DNA of 64,000 nucleotides from Delphinapterus leucas (taxonomy: Eukaryota > Chordata > Mammalia > Artiodactyla > Monodontidae). Below are positions 45,484 to 58,354 of the stretch, in pieces. Below the pieces are notes generated by a model. That model was given only the letters and a program-made list of their open reading frames with translations. It made no database searches and had not been told where the DNA came from. Made by a program: the position numbers and the translations under genes. The stretch covers positions 17,828,410 through 17,892,409 of the forward strand of contig NW_022098001.1 in assembly GCF_002288925.2 (NCBI RefSeq), in the 5' to 3' direction. The number at the start of each line of letters is the position of its first letter. Position 1 is the stretch's first letter.

Positions 45484-46400
45484 TCATCATTTGTTTTTAA
45501 TAGTTAGACTATGATGTGCCTTGGTGTGGTTTTATTCATATGTATCCTGTTTTGGTTTCATTGAGCTTCTTGAATTATAAATTTATGTATTTTACCAAAT
45601 TTAGGAAATTTTCTACCTTATTCATTCAAAATTATTGTGTGCCCTATCTTCCTCTCCATCAAGGACTTCAATTACGTTTGTGCTAGAAAGTTTATTAATG
45701 TTCAACAGGTCATTGAGTCTCTGTTCACTTTTCTACTTATCATTTTTCCTCTCTGTACTTCAATTTTGGTAGATTCTACTGCCCTGATTCATTGCACTAA
45801 ACATTTTCTTCCATGGCATCTAACATGTAGTTAAACTCATCCAGTGAATTTTTGCCTCTGATATTCTATTTTTCATCTCAAGAAGTTGCATTTGCTCATT
45901 TTTAAAATAGGTTTCCTTTTTTCCTCTTAATCATGTTCATATTTTCTTTTAAATTCTTGAGTATATTTATACCTACTTTAAATTCATTTTCTGCTCATCC
46001 CATCACCCTATTTAAGGGCTCCAAAACTATAGCCCATGGGACTGTTTTTGAATGGTCCATGAGCAAAGAATGGTTTATGTATTTTTATAAAGAATTGTAA
46101 AAACACACAACACAATAAAATGAAGAAAAATGTGACAGAGACAATATGAGGCCTAAAATATTTACTTTCTGGCCCTTTGCAGAAAAACTTTGTTGATGCT
46201 TAATCTATATCATTTCTGAGTCCATTTCTGCTAACTGATTTATCTTCTGGTTATGGGTTTCATTACTCTATTTCTTTACATGTATAGTAATACTTAATTG
46301 GATGCTGGTTATTACAATATGTATACTTTGTTGGTTGTCTATAGTCTAAATTTGTGCAACAATGAAGGTGAAAAGTCATATAAAGTACTAATATTGTTAT
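45484..46400 (-). mobile_element. Old L1M (HAL1-like) fragment, right part
   Basis: Continues the host from 40202: 'agactatgatgtgccttggt', 'ttcattgagcttcttgaatt', 'ccaaatttaggaaattttct', 'cttaattggatgctggttat'. This is antisense ORF1 and 5' region text of an old L1M or HAL1. It is interrupted at 46013-46200 by a hAT-type MITE and fades near 46350. Confidence 0.75.
46013..46200. mobile_element. hAT-type MITE ('aaactatggcccgc' family)
   Basis: 'ggctccaaaactatagccca' at the left and 'ggccctttgcagaaaaactt' with 'tgttgatgc' at the right match the ends of a common mammalian hAT MITE. Inside, 'gacagagacaatatgagg' and 'cctaaaatatttactttctg' follow in order. No TSD could be fixed. Confidence 0.7.
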
Positions 46401-47562
46401 TTTTGTGCTTTATTGAGTTATAATTCACATACCATACAATTTACCCATTTAAAGTGTACAATAAAATGGCTTTTAGTATATTCACAGAGTAGTGTATCCA
46501 TCACCACAATTAATCTCAGATTACTTTCATTACTCTAAAAAGAAACCCCACATCCCTTAACTATCAGACCCCAAGTCCCCCATCCCCTACAGTCCTAGGC
46601 CACCACTAATTTACTTCCTGCATCTATAGATTTGCATATTATTGACATTTCATTAAAAGTAATCACATAATATGTCATCCTTTGGGACTGGCTTCTTTCA
46701 CTTAGCATTATGTTTTTAAGGTTCATCTATGTTGTAGCATGTATCAATATCTCATTCCTATTTATGACTGAATACAACATTTGTATGACTATACCACATT
46801 TTATTTATCTATTCATTTGTTGATGGACACGTGGGCTATTTTTACTTATTTGTATTATGAATAATGATGATATAAACATTCTTATACAAATTTTTCATTT
46901 ACATGTATTTTCATTTCTCTTGGGTATATACCTGGGAATGGAATTGCTGAGTTATATGGTAGCTATATATTTAACTATATTAGAAACTACCAGACTATTT
47001 TCCATAGTGGTTATACCAATTTACATTCCTACTAGCAATGTATGAGTGTTCTAACTTCTCTAAAACTATGACTATTATTTCTCTTTTTTTAAATTATAGC
47101 CATGGTAGTGGGTGTGAAGTGATATCACACTGTGGTATTTATTTGCATTTCCTTGATGGCTAATGTTGATTTTCAAAAAGTTTCTCCCATGCTGTGGGCT
47201 GTTTTGTCGCTTTCTTCATGGTGGCTCTGGAGCACAAAATTTTTATGTTCAGTGAAGTCCAGTTTATCTATTATTTAGTTTTGTGTGTGTGTGGCTTTGG
47301 CATCATATCTAAGAACCCATTAGCTAATCACAAGGCATGGAAATTTACTTCTGTGGGTGTTTTTCTAAGAATTTTATAATTTTAGCCCTTACATTTAGGT
47401 ATTTAATCTGTTTTGAATTATTTTTTTATATGACATGAGGTAGGGGGTCCAACTTCATTATTTCACATCTGGATATTCAGTTGCTCCAGCACCATTTGTT
47501 GAAAAAACATCTTTTCCCCCATTGAATTGTTTTGGCACCCTAAAATTGTTTTTTGTTTTTTT
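46401..47562 (-). mobile_element. L1M 3' end and ORF2 C-terminal part
   Basis: The antisense order fits L1MC/L1MD-type elements: 3' UTR 'ttgagttataattcacatac', 'tttacccatttaaagtgtac', 'gcatctatagatttgcatat', then ORF2 'atgtatcaatatctcattcc', 'ttgggtatatacctgggaat', 'gaattgttttggcaccct'. About 0.2 kb is missing near 47175. It is 5'-truncated at about 47562. Confidence 0.88.
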
Positions 47563-47994
47563 TTTTAATTTTGAATCCTAAGAAATGATCTCAGTAATGT
47601 CCATGAGTCTCCAAATAACACTGGGAACTGCTATAGGGAATGAATTTAGATATTTGTATTCAGTGTAGGACATTCCCAGAAGCCATTTGAAAAACAAGCT
47701 TTCAATGTGTCCTAAATCCTTTTCCTCCTGAGATAAAGAGATTATGCAGAGTAGTATGGCTATCATATATAATTGAGTAAAATGTGGTTTCTAGCCTTAT
47801 GAATGGCCCCCAATTTCTTTAAAATATTCTAGCATATCTTCATCACTCATTGCCCATCTCTAGCTATGATAAGACTGAATAAGACCTTACAGGACCCAAG
47901 TATTCTTTCACACAATTTCTGTTTCTTACTCAAATAAAGATAAACTTGCAGCTATCTTATTTAATCCTCAAAGTTATGAGTTTAAGTTCTCAGT
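47563..47994. other. Unassigned sequence
   Basis: Nothing recognised; a T-rich stretch at about 47549-47566 sits at the L1M edge. Confidence 0.5.
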
Positions 47995-48185
47995 ATAGAT
48001 AGACTTCTTCAAATGAATTTTGTCCCAAAACTTACTGTGTAGCCTCAGCATATTTCTAAATTTCTTCAAGCCTCAGTTTCCTCATCTATAAAGTGAAGAC
48101 AACAATAAGACTTCATATTATTGGTGTAAGCACTTGGCATAGCTTTGGGCTTATAGTAAGGGCTCAATACATGTTAGCTGTAGTT
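47995..48185 (+). mobile_element. MIR SINE
   Basis: Clear MIR sense core: 'cttcaagcctcagtttcctc', 'atctataaagtgaagacaac', then the 3' part 'taagcacttggcatagcttt' and 'gtaagggctcaatacatgtt'. Confidence 0.85.
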
Positions 48186-48194
48186 AATCAACAG

Positions 48195-48290
48195 AAAAAA
48201 TATTCACTGATTATCAATAACAAGCACTGTGTTAAGTACTGGAAATAACAAGATAAATAAGAATCAGTCCTTGACTCTAAAGCAGGGACT
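48195..48290 (-). mobile_element. L2 fragment
   Basis: 'acaagcactgtgttaagtac' followed by 'tggaaataacaagataaata' is the reverse-complement L2 3' end. Confidence 0.6.
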
Positions 48291-48519
48291 GATATATGTT
48301 GTCTCTACCAGGCTGTTATATATTTGCTTAAATATTCCCTCTTTGGGTGTGTTTTCATGTTTAGTCATCCTACTTGCTCTTCAGACATTCAATGGTTTCT
48401 TTGTTTTTATCTACCTTCCCAAAATACAATGAGATATGCACAAGGTGATCAAATATCATCATTTACATTTTGGCTTAAACTCATTTACACCAATGGGTGT
48501 ATTAAGGTTCAGTCGTCAT

Positions 48520-48840
48520 TTGTTTCCTCATTTATTCATCAATCCAATCATCAAAATTTATTGAGCACTTACTAATGTCAGGCACTGAGCAAATTATTGA
48601 GAATGATTCCTAAACTAAAAGAATATAAGTTATGAACATGAATAGCAAGAATTCAAGATGATATGATAATTACTTAAAGATAATTATAAACAAATGCTGT
48701 AAATGTTCAAAGAAAAATGAGGCAAATCTGTTTGAAGGTATAATGTCAGCAATGGATTACAATCTTCAAGAATAACATATAAATCAAAAAGAATAAATGA
48801 AGAATTTCTAAGTGGGGAGAGCAGCAGTGTAAAGAGTAAG
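48520..48840 (-). mobile_element. L2 fragment
   Basis: 'tttattgagcacttactaat' and 'gtcaggcactgagcaaatta' open an antisense L2 3' end. The following 250 bp is compatible but decayed. Confidence 0.65.
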
Positions 48841-51604
48841 ATTTTGTTAGGCTTTGTTTAAGTAGTACAGATAACAGGAACTCAGATCCTATGCTAAATG
48901 TTGCCTCTTCTTATCATTTCATCACAACTGGTGAAACTGGTTTCATTATTATAAGATGACCATAAAGTCATTACCTTAGACATGTAATTCACATTTTTAG
49001 GACTAGTTTATGCTTTCCTGTCTCAAGTGTGCCCACATCTATTACACTTCACCTATGGGAAACATAAAGAAGTTGTTCAAGGAACTTGAAGTTAGTGGAA
49101 TGAACCATACAGACAAAGCAAAATAAATCTCAGGATTAGACCTGTCTTCAAGATGGAATAACATTCAAAATCTCAAACACCTCAATATTTGACCATTCAT
49201 GAAAAATAATTCCTGAAGAGATAGATAAAAAGGAAAAGTCCAGGAAAATGCCCTATGTTTATCACTACAACATTGTATTGCCAAATCATATATAGTGTAT
49301 TTGGCCTTTAGAAATTAGGCTGGGCTTAATCATATGATATGATCCAGTAAGACAAATTTTCCCCAAACAAAAAAAGCCTGCATTATCCAGGACAATTTCT
49401 TCTTTCCTTTGATTCTTTTTCTGGTTCCTACTTTGAAAACATCCCACTCAAAACCCATCATAACACACTGAATATATTAAAAGCAAGTGCTCCAAAAATG
49501 AAAATTAAATTCAAGGAGAGCAAGACACAAAGATAACATTTAATAAGGAGACAAATGCTCTTTCTTTTTAACACATAAAGATCCACTCCCAGAACCAAGG
49601 TCGGTGGCTTCTTAGCCATGATCCAGCCAGCACTCCTCCTCAAGGAGTGAATGACATAAGCTTGAGGTTCCCCTAAGGTTAGGTTTTGTATCCAACATCC
49701 TGTACAGGTGGTAGGGACAGTGTTTGTAATGAAGAATCCTAACTCTTGATGAATTCCTGGAATTCAATGTAAGTGAGTGATAACGTGTATATGTGCTTGA
49801 GTTATTGATGATAATGGTAATAGTGAGGATGAATATTGCTAATATATGAAAACCTATAGCCATTGGTTGATAGTCAATGTAAGTTGCTGGAGAACTAGCA
49901 TACTGAAAGAAAGAATTTTAGATTCTATATGAACTATGTATAAATAAAATTAAAGCCATTTATGTGATTGTTTATATTCCTATTTACTATACAATGTAAT
50001 AGTGATATAGATATTATTAAATATATAGAATTATCTCTTTAATATATACTATTTGATTAAAGACTTAATCTGTGTGTATGTAGTTGTCATGGTTTGTATC
50101 TCATTAAAAACATCATCTGCTTACAAGATTAAAAGAATAGAAGAAACATTACTGCTCATGCTAAATATATTATATATATAAAACATTCAAAATAGTAACA
50201 ATTCACAGTTGAGACTATATTCCATTCTTGAATTATTTTGTTTAATAAGTCAGGTTATTGTTTTATTCTTAATTTCTCTCAGTTGAATGGACTGTAATTT
50301 CTTCTTGACCTTGTCATGTCTTTGAATCATTATAACCATTTGAAAGCAATTAAATGCTTCATTTCCTGAAGAGTAAGTCTCTGAATTAGTTTCTATTGAT
50401 TACTAGTAGGTTAATAATCACTCTAGCCTATTGTTTAGGTTCATATGACTGAAACAGATAACCTGAAATTTTATATATTAAATTCTTATGACAAATACCA
50501 GTGTTTACTGTGATATCTTCTTCAGCAAAGCTTTTCTCACAGTTATTCATTCTTTGAGTATAAGTTGAGTAAGGCCAAGTTGCTTCCTAAAACCAGAACA
50601 GATTCTACTTTGTCCAACAAGAATGAAAAAACTCAGAATATAGTTTAAAGATACTTTTTTTCTACTGTAAATGGCACACAGATGGTGCCTAACTGTTATC
50701 TGAATCAATTCCAAAAATGTGCAAAATCCTTAATAGAACTGAAGATGGTTGAGGTTCTATGAATATCTTTAGAACTTATAAGTTTTTTCTAGACTTTAGG
50801 TTGAAATTTTATTACTTATAATGTTGTTTGTAGGAAAACCATTTTCAAGGGAAATGACTTTGGATGACATTTAACAATGTCTGTCTAATAAAATATTTTA
50901 ATTTACTTTGTACATTATTGCATGGATAGAAAGACTCTAAAAACCCAAATACTTCTGACTTCACTCCCACTCTCTGGATAACTTGTATGCTCACAGATGG
51001 AGATTTTAACAATTTTATTTGGATTTCACTCTTCCTTGAAAGATGTATCATTCTGTTTCCAGACTCTATCTCACTACATTATTTTCTTGCATTTAATTAT
51101 TCTTTCTTCACTTTCATATTCCTTCTTCTATTTCATCCCTTAACTTTCTTCTTATCTTTTTAATAGGAAGGTGAAAAAAAGCAGGGGAGAAGAAGGTAAA
51201 TGAATGGGAAAAAAAGAGAAGAGAGAAAAAAAGGAAGAAGAACAAGATTGTGAATCGTATGATTCTAACAGAAGGCCTGGCATATGCTCAATGACTCTCA
51301 TACACAAGCCCATGTCCACGTCTATGAAATGACCATGACATGCCAATATTTCCTATTGTAGAGTCAAAGATGACTTGAAAACAGTCCTGGAAATCCTTGG
51401 GCTCAAGGAAACATATAAATACATGTCATTTAAATCGAGTAGTAAATTGTGTCCCCATTTCCAAATGAATGTGGAAATCTTGAGTGTCCAGAATCAAAAA
51501 AGGGCCCATTCTTCCAAAATTAAAAAATTAATGGACAAGAGCCCAGCATAATTGAGAGATAGTACTTCTACTTGAACCAGCTCTCTAAGATCCCTGAAAT
51601 AATA
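48841..51604. other. Unassigned AT-rich sequence
   Basis: About 2.8 kb without a recognisable gene or repeat, apart from a purine-rich low-complexity tract at 51166-51248 ('gagaagagagaaaaaaagga'). Confidence 0.5.
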
Positions 51605-51850
51605 TTTATCTCCTGGGTATGTTTCTGTTCAATGTACCAGTCACTCTACTGGGTCCTACCTTGCATAGATAAATGATAAGTGATCCCTGATTCCAAGAAC
51701 CTCATCATACCACAAGGGAGGCAAATACATAGAAAGTAAAAATCTATAGGGTCTAATAAACAAAGAGTTATTTATTCTGCCTGTGGACTGGGATGGAAAT
51801 GAGCAAAATCTTGGTAGAGACTCAAAATATCTTAAAAGAGCTTAAAGATT
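51605..51850 (-). mobile_element. L2 fragment, diverged
   Basis: 'gtaccagtcactctactggg' then 'aagtgatccctgattccaag' and 'acctcatcataccacaaggg' is the slot of the L2 reverse complement 'agtgaacaa...ccctg...gagcttacattctag'. Confidence 0.5.
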
Positions 51851-52414
51851 GAAAAATCACAATGAATTAGTTTGACTTGCAGACAGTTTTTTATGTATAG
51901 TAAGGATCAACTCAGAAGTGAATAGTAACTTTTTCTTCTGGCAAAACAGATATGAACAACCTTAAATATGTGTCTGAAGATGAGCTGATGGAGTCTTTCA
52001 GAGAAAAATAAAATTAATAAGATAGATATTTTACTCTATAATTTACTCTATGTCAGAGTCAGCACATTCAAATACCTATAAGGGCTAAACAGAAAGTGTA
52101 AATGAATGAATGAAACAGGGTACAGATTAAATATATATGAATGGAGTTCATTTCCATAAAGAAAACAAAATACCATCTCAGGTTATCTTTCATTTATTTC
52201 ACTTTTGATAAATACATGGGTGAAGATACATAATTCTCTGACATTTGCCCTCAATTTGGGAAACAATAGGAATTGTTGGGGACTGTGGTAAACTGGAGAG
52301 CATGCCCAAAGAGGGTAATTGCTACTTAGCTTCTGCCAATTTTCAGTATTCCAGAATGTGGGCCAAATATTAATAGATAATTAAAATGAATTGAAAATAC
52401 TTTTTATGTGAATT
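51851..52414. other. Unassigned AT-rich sequence
   Basis: Nothing recognised. Confidence 0.5.
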
Positions 52415-53352
52415 ATTCTAATTTTTATGAGGTATAGTTTACATAAAATTAAATTCATTCTTTTTAGCTGTACAATTCAGTGAGTGTTGGTTACTGTATA
52501 TGGTCATGTACACACCACCAAAGAACATTTTCATCATCCTCCAAATTTTCCTAATGTAGCTTTTTGGTCAGTCCTTTCCTACTACAACTGGCCCTTAACA
52601 ATCACTTATGAATCTTCTTTTCTTGTAGTTTTCCCTTTAAAAATGTTTTATATAGAGGAAACCATACAATATGAAGTATTTTGTGACTTGCTTCTTTTAC
52701 TTAACATAATGATTTCAATATTCACCCATGTTGTTTCATGTATAAGTATGTACATGTATTTTTATTTTTGAGAGGTATTCCATTGTATGGTTATATCACA
52801 ACTTGATTACCATTAACCAGTTGCCAGAGAGCTGAGCTGTTTCAAAAATTTGACTATTATGCATAAAGTTACTAAAAACATTTTTCCACATTAATTTATC
52901 TTTGGGCAATATCTAGAAGTGGATCTGCTGGATTTTATTGGTGTGTGTTTAATTTAATAAGAAACTATTTTCTAAACTGTTGTGCCATTTTACATTTTGC
53001 ATTCTCACCAGCAATATTTCAGAGTTCCAGTTGCCCCACAACTTTTCTAACACTAGGTATATATGGTCTTTTTTGTTTTAAATTTTAATTATTCTAATGC
53101 ATTTGTATTGGTATCTGCTTATGGTTTTAAATTGTATTTTCCTAATGTCTAATGATGTTGAGCACCTTTTTTTTATGTGTTTATACCTACTCATGTATCT
53201 TATTTGATAAAATTTTGTTTCAAAGTTTGTGTCCATGTTTTGGGTTAATTGTCTTATAACTGAGTTGTAAAATTTCCTTATAAACTCTGTAGATAAGTTC
53301 TTTATCAGAATGTGTTTTGAAAATATTTTTCCTAGTTTGTGGATTTTTATTT

Positions 53353-53400
53353 TTTGTGTAGAGATAGATTTCCAACTGGTTTATATTCTTTCTGACTGTA
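53353..53400 (+). repeat. 48-bp perfect repeat, copy out of place
   Basis: Identical at all 48 positions to 55368-55415 (begins 'tttgtgtagagatag', ends 'ttctttctgactgta'). At this location the L1M ORF2 order expects other text between 'gtttgtggatttt' and 'tcttttgaagagca', so this copy looks inserted. Confidence 0.95.
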
Positions 53401-55367
53401 TCTTTTGAAGAGCAGAATCTTTTAATTATTCTTAAATTGAATTTGTCAATTTTTTTCTCTCATGGTTCATGATACTTATATTCTATCTAGGAATCATTGG
53501 CTAACCCAGGGTCACAAAGAGTTTCCCTTATGTTTTCTTCTAGAATTTTTATAGTTTTGATTCCTACATTCAGGTCCATGTTTCATAATATCAAATTTTT
53601 AATATTGTCAAAGTTCATTGTTTTTCCATATGTGTATCAAATTGTACCAACACTGTTGGTTGAATAGACTTTCCTTTTCCTATTGAATTATCTTGTCAAG
53701 GTTGTCTAAAGTTAATTAACAAGTCATGTGTGAGTCTATTTCTGGATTCTTATCTGTTCCATTGATCTATATGATTGTTCTTATGCCAGTACCACATTGT
53801 CTTTAGTAATGTATCTTTATAAGTATTTAACTCAGGGAATATAAGAGTACAGATTTTTCTTCTTTTTCCACATTGTATGGACTATTCTAAATACTTGGAG
53901 TTTCCATATAAATTTTAGAATAAACTTGTTAATTCCTATGAAAGTGTTTTGGTTTGAATTTGAGAGATGTTGCACTGGATCTGTAGATCAGTTTGGGAGA
54001 AAGCAATATCTTAACAATATTGAGTCTTTCAAACAATGAAATACCTTTATTATTCAGAAGTGTTTTGCCATTTTTAATGTACACATCTTACATATGTTTT
54101 GTTAAGCTGATGATAATGTCATGTATTTTGTTGCTGTCATATATCATATAGTACTTTTTTAAACTTGTCATTACTAATTATTCATTTCCAGTATATAGAA
54201 ATTCAGTTAATATTTTACATTGATTTTATATCTTATGACATCACTCACTTACCACTTCTTGATTTTAGCAGTTTTTTAAAGTAAATGTATATTTAGGATT
54301 TTCTATATGGATAATCATGTGAGCTGTGAATGAAGAAAATTTTATATATATTTTTACAATTGGTATGTTTTTTTCTTGCTTTATCTTCATTTATTGAAGT
54401 GGCAATGAACTCCAAATATGTTGACTAAAAGTGATGAGGACAACTTTTCACCATTAAGTAAAAGTGTAATTTTGCTGTAAGTGTTTTTCTGTTTGTTTGT
54501 TTTTTGTTTGTGTTCTATCTACAATTGAGTAAGGAGTGTTGAAAATCTCCAACTGTAATTGTGGATTTGTCTGTTTGTCCTTGCTGTTCTATCATTTTCC
54601 TTCATATACTCTGAAGAACTGTCATGAGATACTTCAGATCCTATCTTTAGGATTATTAGGATTGTTTTATCTTTCTGATTTAATTAAACTTTTTTCACCT
54701 TGCAATTTCTTTATCTCTGTTAATACTTATTTTACTTTAGTGTTGCAAGGATATATTTTTCATCCTTTTATTTTTAACCTATTTCTTTATATTTAAAGTA
54801 AATTTCTTGAAGATAGCATATATTTGGGTCTTCTTTAAATCCAATTTGACCATCTCTACCTTGGATTGAGTATTTAGACCATTTACATTAAATGTATTTA
54901 TTGATATAGTTGGGCTTAAATCTGTTCTCTTGCTATTTGCTGTCTAGTGTCCCATCACTTCTTTGTTTTTTCTTTCTCTTTTCCTGCCATTTTTGAATTC
55001 AGTTATTTTTATAATTGCATTTTGTCTCCACTATATTCTTATTAGCTGTTAATATATATCATAGTTTCACTTCTCAATTGTTGACCTGCATTTTATAATA
55101 TGCATCTTTAACTTATCATAGTTACCTTCAAATAATAATATACCATTTCTTGCATATTTTAAGAACCTTACAACTGTATGCTTCTATTTTTTGTCTCCTA
55201 CAATTTATACTATCATTGTCATATATCTTACTTTTACATATGTTATAAACCCCACAATATTTTACTATTCTGTTTTAGACTATCAATGATTTTTAAAGAG
55301 ATTAAAAATAAAAGAGAATTTTTTCTGTTTACTCACATTTTTACCATTTTTGGTACTAATTCATTTC

Positions 55368-55415
55368 TTTGTGTAGAGATAGATTTCCAACTGGTTTATA
55401 TTCTTTCTGACTGTA
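55368..55415 (+). repeat. 48-bp perfect repeat, copy in place
   Basis: Here the 48 bases fit the surrounding antisense L1M text, so this is the probable source of the copy at 53353. Confidence 0.95.
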
Positions 55416-55803
55416 AAACTTAATTTAATCTTCCTTATAGTGCAGGTACGCTGGTGATAAATTTTCTCAGTGTTTGTTTTTAATCTGGAAAATTATTTAT
55501 TTTGCCTTTATTTTTTAAAGAGACTTTTGTTGCTTGTAACAGTCTCAGTTGACAAGTTGTTTTTTTTCTTTACCCAGTCAACATGTAATTTCATTGACTT
55601 TTGGCTTACTTTATGATAAGAAGTCTACTGTCATTATTAGCTTTGTTCTTCTCTATTTCTCTATATGTTTCTTTTTCTCTGATTGCATCAAGATTTTCTT
55701 TTTTTTTTTTTACTTTTGGCCTTTAGCATTGTGGCTGTGATGTTCCTAGGTGTATTTAGCCTGATTAGGATTCTTTGAGACTCTTGGAAATATTTTTTAT
55801 TGG

Positions 55804-56350
55804 TACAGGGCAGCAGAATATGTTACCTCAAAATATGCTGCTTGATATATTAATTAATTTTGAGTTGTAGACACTGGATAAACAGAAAATTCAAGGAGAG
55901 GGTTTCTCTGAATTCCCCTTATCTGCTTAAAGACAGATCCACTGAAAGGAACTCCATTGTCATAGATATCCTCCCTGGGATTTTCATAAACTAGGGAAAT
56001 TGACTCATCACAGGAGAGGAGATCAGAAGTTGACACCACACCCAGACAAATTTTGTCACAAATACCTCCTGTCTATTCCTCTAAGGACCAATTCATCTTT
56101 CTTAAAAATTACTTACTCTTTCCTACAAGGCTTATATCCCCTCTTCCCTTTCCCTATTAAGATGGTATTTAACCCTACATTCTAAAGCCACCTCTTTGAG
56201 TTACTCATTTTTCCTGGATATCACCCATGTATACATGGGGTATTAATGTTAGTAAATTTCTATTTGTTTATCTCTTGTTAATCTATCTTTTATTACAGGA
56301 GCCCTAAGAACTCAGAAGGGTAGAAGGATAATTATTTTTCCTCCCTTACA
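55804..56350 (+). mobile_element. Solo LTR (ERVL/MaLR-like) inside L1M
   Basis: The left end is 'tacagggcagcagaatatgtt' shortened here to its recognisable 'gcagaatatgttacc'; the inside has 'gaggagatcagaagttgaca' and 'ttctaaagccacctctttga'; the end is 'tattacaggagccctaagaa' then 'ttttcctcccttaca'. 'ttgg', or 'attgg' if one base is shared, flanks both sides (55799-55803 and 56350-56354). L1M text resumes in register after it. No internal retroviral genes are present; the exact family is not resolved. Confidence 0.6.
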
Positions 56351-56354
56351 TTGG

Positions 56355-56590
56355 CTTCAATCAATCTTGGAGAAAATTCTTGGCCAGTATCTTTACACAT
56401 ATTACTGTACCCCCATTTCTCTCCTATTTCATTTTGGGATACCATTCCAAGTATTTCATAGAGTTTTATAGTGTCCCACATATGCCCCAAATGCTTTTAT
56501 AGACATTTATTTCCTTAATGTTAATATGCTTTATCCCCAAAAACTACTCTGTTAAATATTTTAATTTATTAAGTTTACCTGTGGGAACTT
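56355..56590 (-). mobile_element. Old L1M, minus strand (right part)
   Basis: 'tcaatcttggagaaaattct', 'ccccatttctctcctatttc' and 'gtgtcccacatatgcccc' continue the antisense L1M text interrupted at 55803. Confidence 0.7.
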
Positions 56591-56797
56591 CCATGATAAA
56601 ATGATAATTCAGGCACTATTAAATTTAAGTCTAGGGGGAAAAAAAGCAGAATTTCACATCTTCTTTGTATATGAGGGCTGAAATAACTATTTTTGGTATT
56701 TTCTGTAAAGGAGAGAATGATCCCTTGAGATTTGCACAAATTTCCTGATTATAGACAGTGGCACCAGGAATGTTCAAACTGGATTGCTTCCAAATAC

Positions 56798-56829
<32 letters not shown>

Positions 56830-57319
56830 AACCCAAAAAACTAAGGCAGGGTTTTTGGAGTTTAACAAACAAAATGTCCATTAATTTAGGCCATCTGGCA
56901 AGTGCTTCTGTGTTTGGGTCATAAAGTCAGGGATCTTTCTGCTCTGTGGTTTTTAACCAGATTATTTGTAATGATGAGGTTCAGATAGTCAATATTAGGC
57001 AAGATTATCCCAAACTATCATTTACTAATCTTTTTTATAGTGGATCTTCCAAAATGGTCCTTTGGATACATGTTAGTTTTCATTAAACCCTGTTTACTCC
57101 TTCCTTCATTTTTTCATTTGTTGTCCATTGTAAATTCTTGCCAAAACATAGTTTTTACATTTCTCCACAGGAAAGCACTATATTTAAACTTTAAGAATTT
57201 AAATATTACCTTCATGATATTTTTCTTATTTACATACCACTTATACCAAAATTTACTTTTTAACTAAATTTAAGTAGATTTTTTACTTAGCCTTATCTTA
57301 AGCAATTATATTCATCAGA
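56591..57319. other. Unassigned, with (AAAAC)n tract
   Basis: An AAAAC simple repeat spans about 56797-56840. Otherwise no feature recognised. Confidence 0.55.
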
Positions 57320-57513
57320 TTAGTGGTTCTCAATCTTTAGCACACATTGGAATCACCTAGAGGGCTTGTCAAATAAAACAGACTGCTGGGCCTCACCCCC
57401 AAAGTTTCTGATTCAGGAGGTCTAGGGTAGGGTTTGATAATTTGCATTTCTAATAAGGCCCCAGGTGATACTGATGTTGTTTGTTTGGGAACCACATATT
57501 AAGAACCTCAACA
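57320..57513. mobile_element. MER5A-like hAT MITE
   Basis: Strong match in order: 'agtggttctcaatctttagc', 'acattggaatcacctagagg', 'gctgggcctcacccccaaag', 'ttctgattcaggaggtctag', 'ataaggccccaggtgatact' and closing 'gggaaccac'. Near-complete element with inverted ends, no coding capacity. Confidence 0.88.
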
Positions 57514-58354
57514 TTGTGGTTTTGTTGTGTTAATTATGCAAACACACATATATCCACACACGTTTTCTAATGCAGTTATAGATATTCAATATATAATTAT
57601 TAAAATCAAAAATTTGTTTCATGAACCACCAACAAATTTTCTCACCTATCACACTTTTTTAGGAGGAATTGTCTAGCAGATCTCACTTGATTTTCCTGAT
57701 GAATAATCCTCTATCTGATTATTCTTACTTCTTCTCTGTTTTTCTCCTTTGATTTTAAAATTCTGAATGCCTATTATGTTACCTGACTAAAGATAGAATG
57801 TCACTTGGTATACTCCATACACCCAGAATAGAGGGTTATCAGTTGCCCATTAGTTGCTGGGAACAAAAATTTTGCCTCAAGAAACCTAGGGAAAATAAAG
57901 TGTCCAACATTCACTAACACAGAAAACTCAGCTTTCACACTATGACTTAGAATAGCACTGCACCCTCTCTTCCCCTTACCTCTGCCACTAAATCATTATT
58001 CTGAATCCTAGAAGTCCATGTTCTCTTCATCATGTTACTACTATATTAGTGGTAAGTAATGGATTTGGAAAATTGCATTTAAGGATGGTTCTTAACTGAC
58101 ACATATTGACACTGAAGAATATAAATGCTGATTACACGAATAATATGGCAAGTAGATTACTGAGATATCAGTATTATTTTTATTATTGTCTAATGAACAT
58201 TACTATTACTAATGCTCTTAAGTCAACAATGACAGAGTCACCAAAGTCAGAAGAAAAATGGAAATTCAAGGCATTTACTAAAACCATACCCAAGCCATTT
58301 AGGTTAAGACACTCGGTGCCATATTTTCACGAACAAAAGGAAAATGTACACCTT
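57514..58354. other. Unassigned AT-rich sequence
   Basis: No gene or repeat recognised; the 88-codon frame at 58106-58372 has no known domain. Confidence 0.5.

Larger units (their letters stand above)
52415..55803 (-). mobile_element. Long old L1M, minus strand (left part)
   Basis: Antisense 3' UTR ('tatgaggtatagtttacata'), then ORF2 ('atagaggaaaccatacaata', 'ttccattgatctatatgatt', 'caacttttcaccattaagta'), then the more N-terminal/ORF1 side ('ggacatttacattaa'-like text near 54,880, 'gttataaaccccacaatat', 'tagtgcaggtacgctggtga'). It continues at 56355 after an inserted LTR. Several internal stretches are missing. The segment 53353-53400 does not belong at its position (see the 48-bp repeat). 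Confidence 0.88.
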
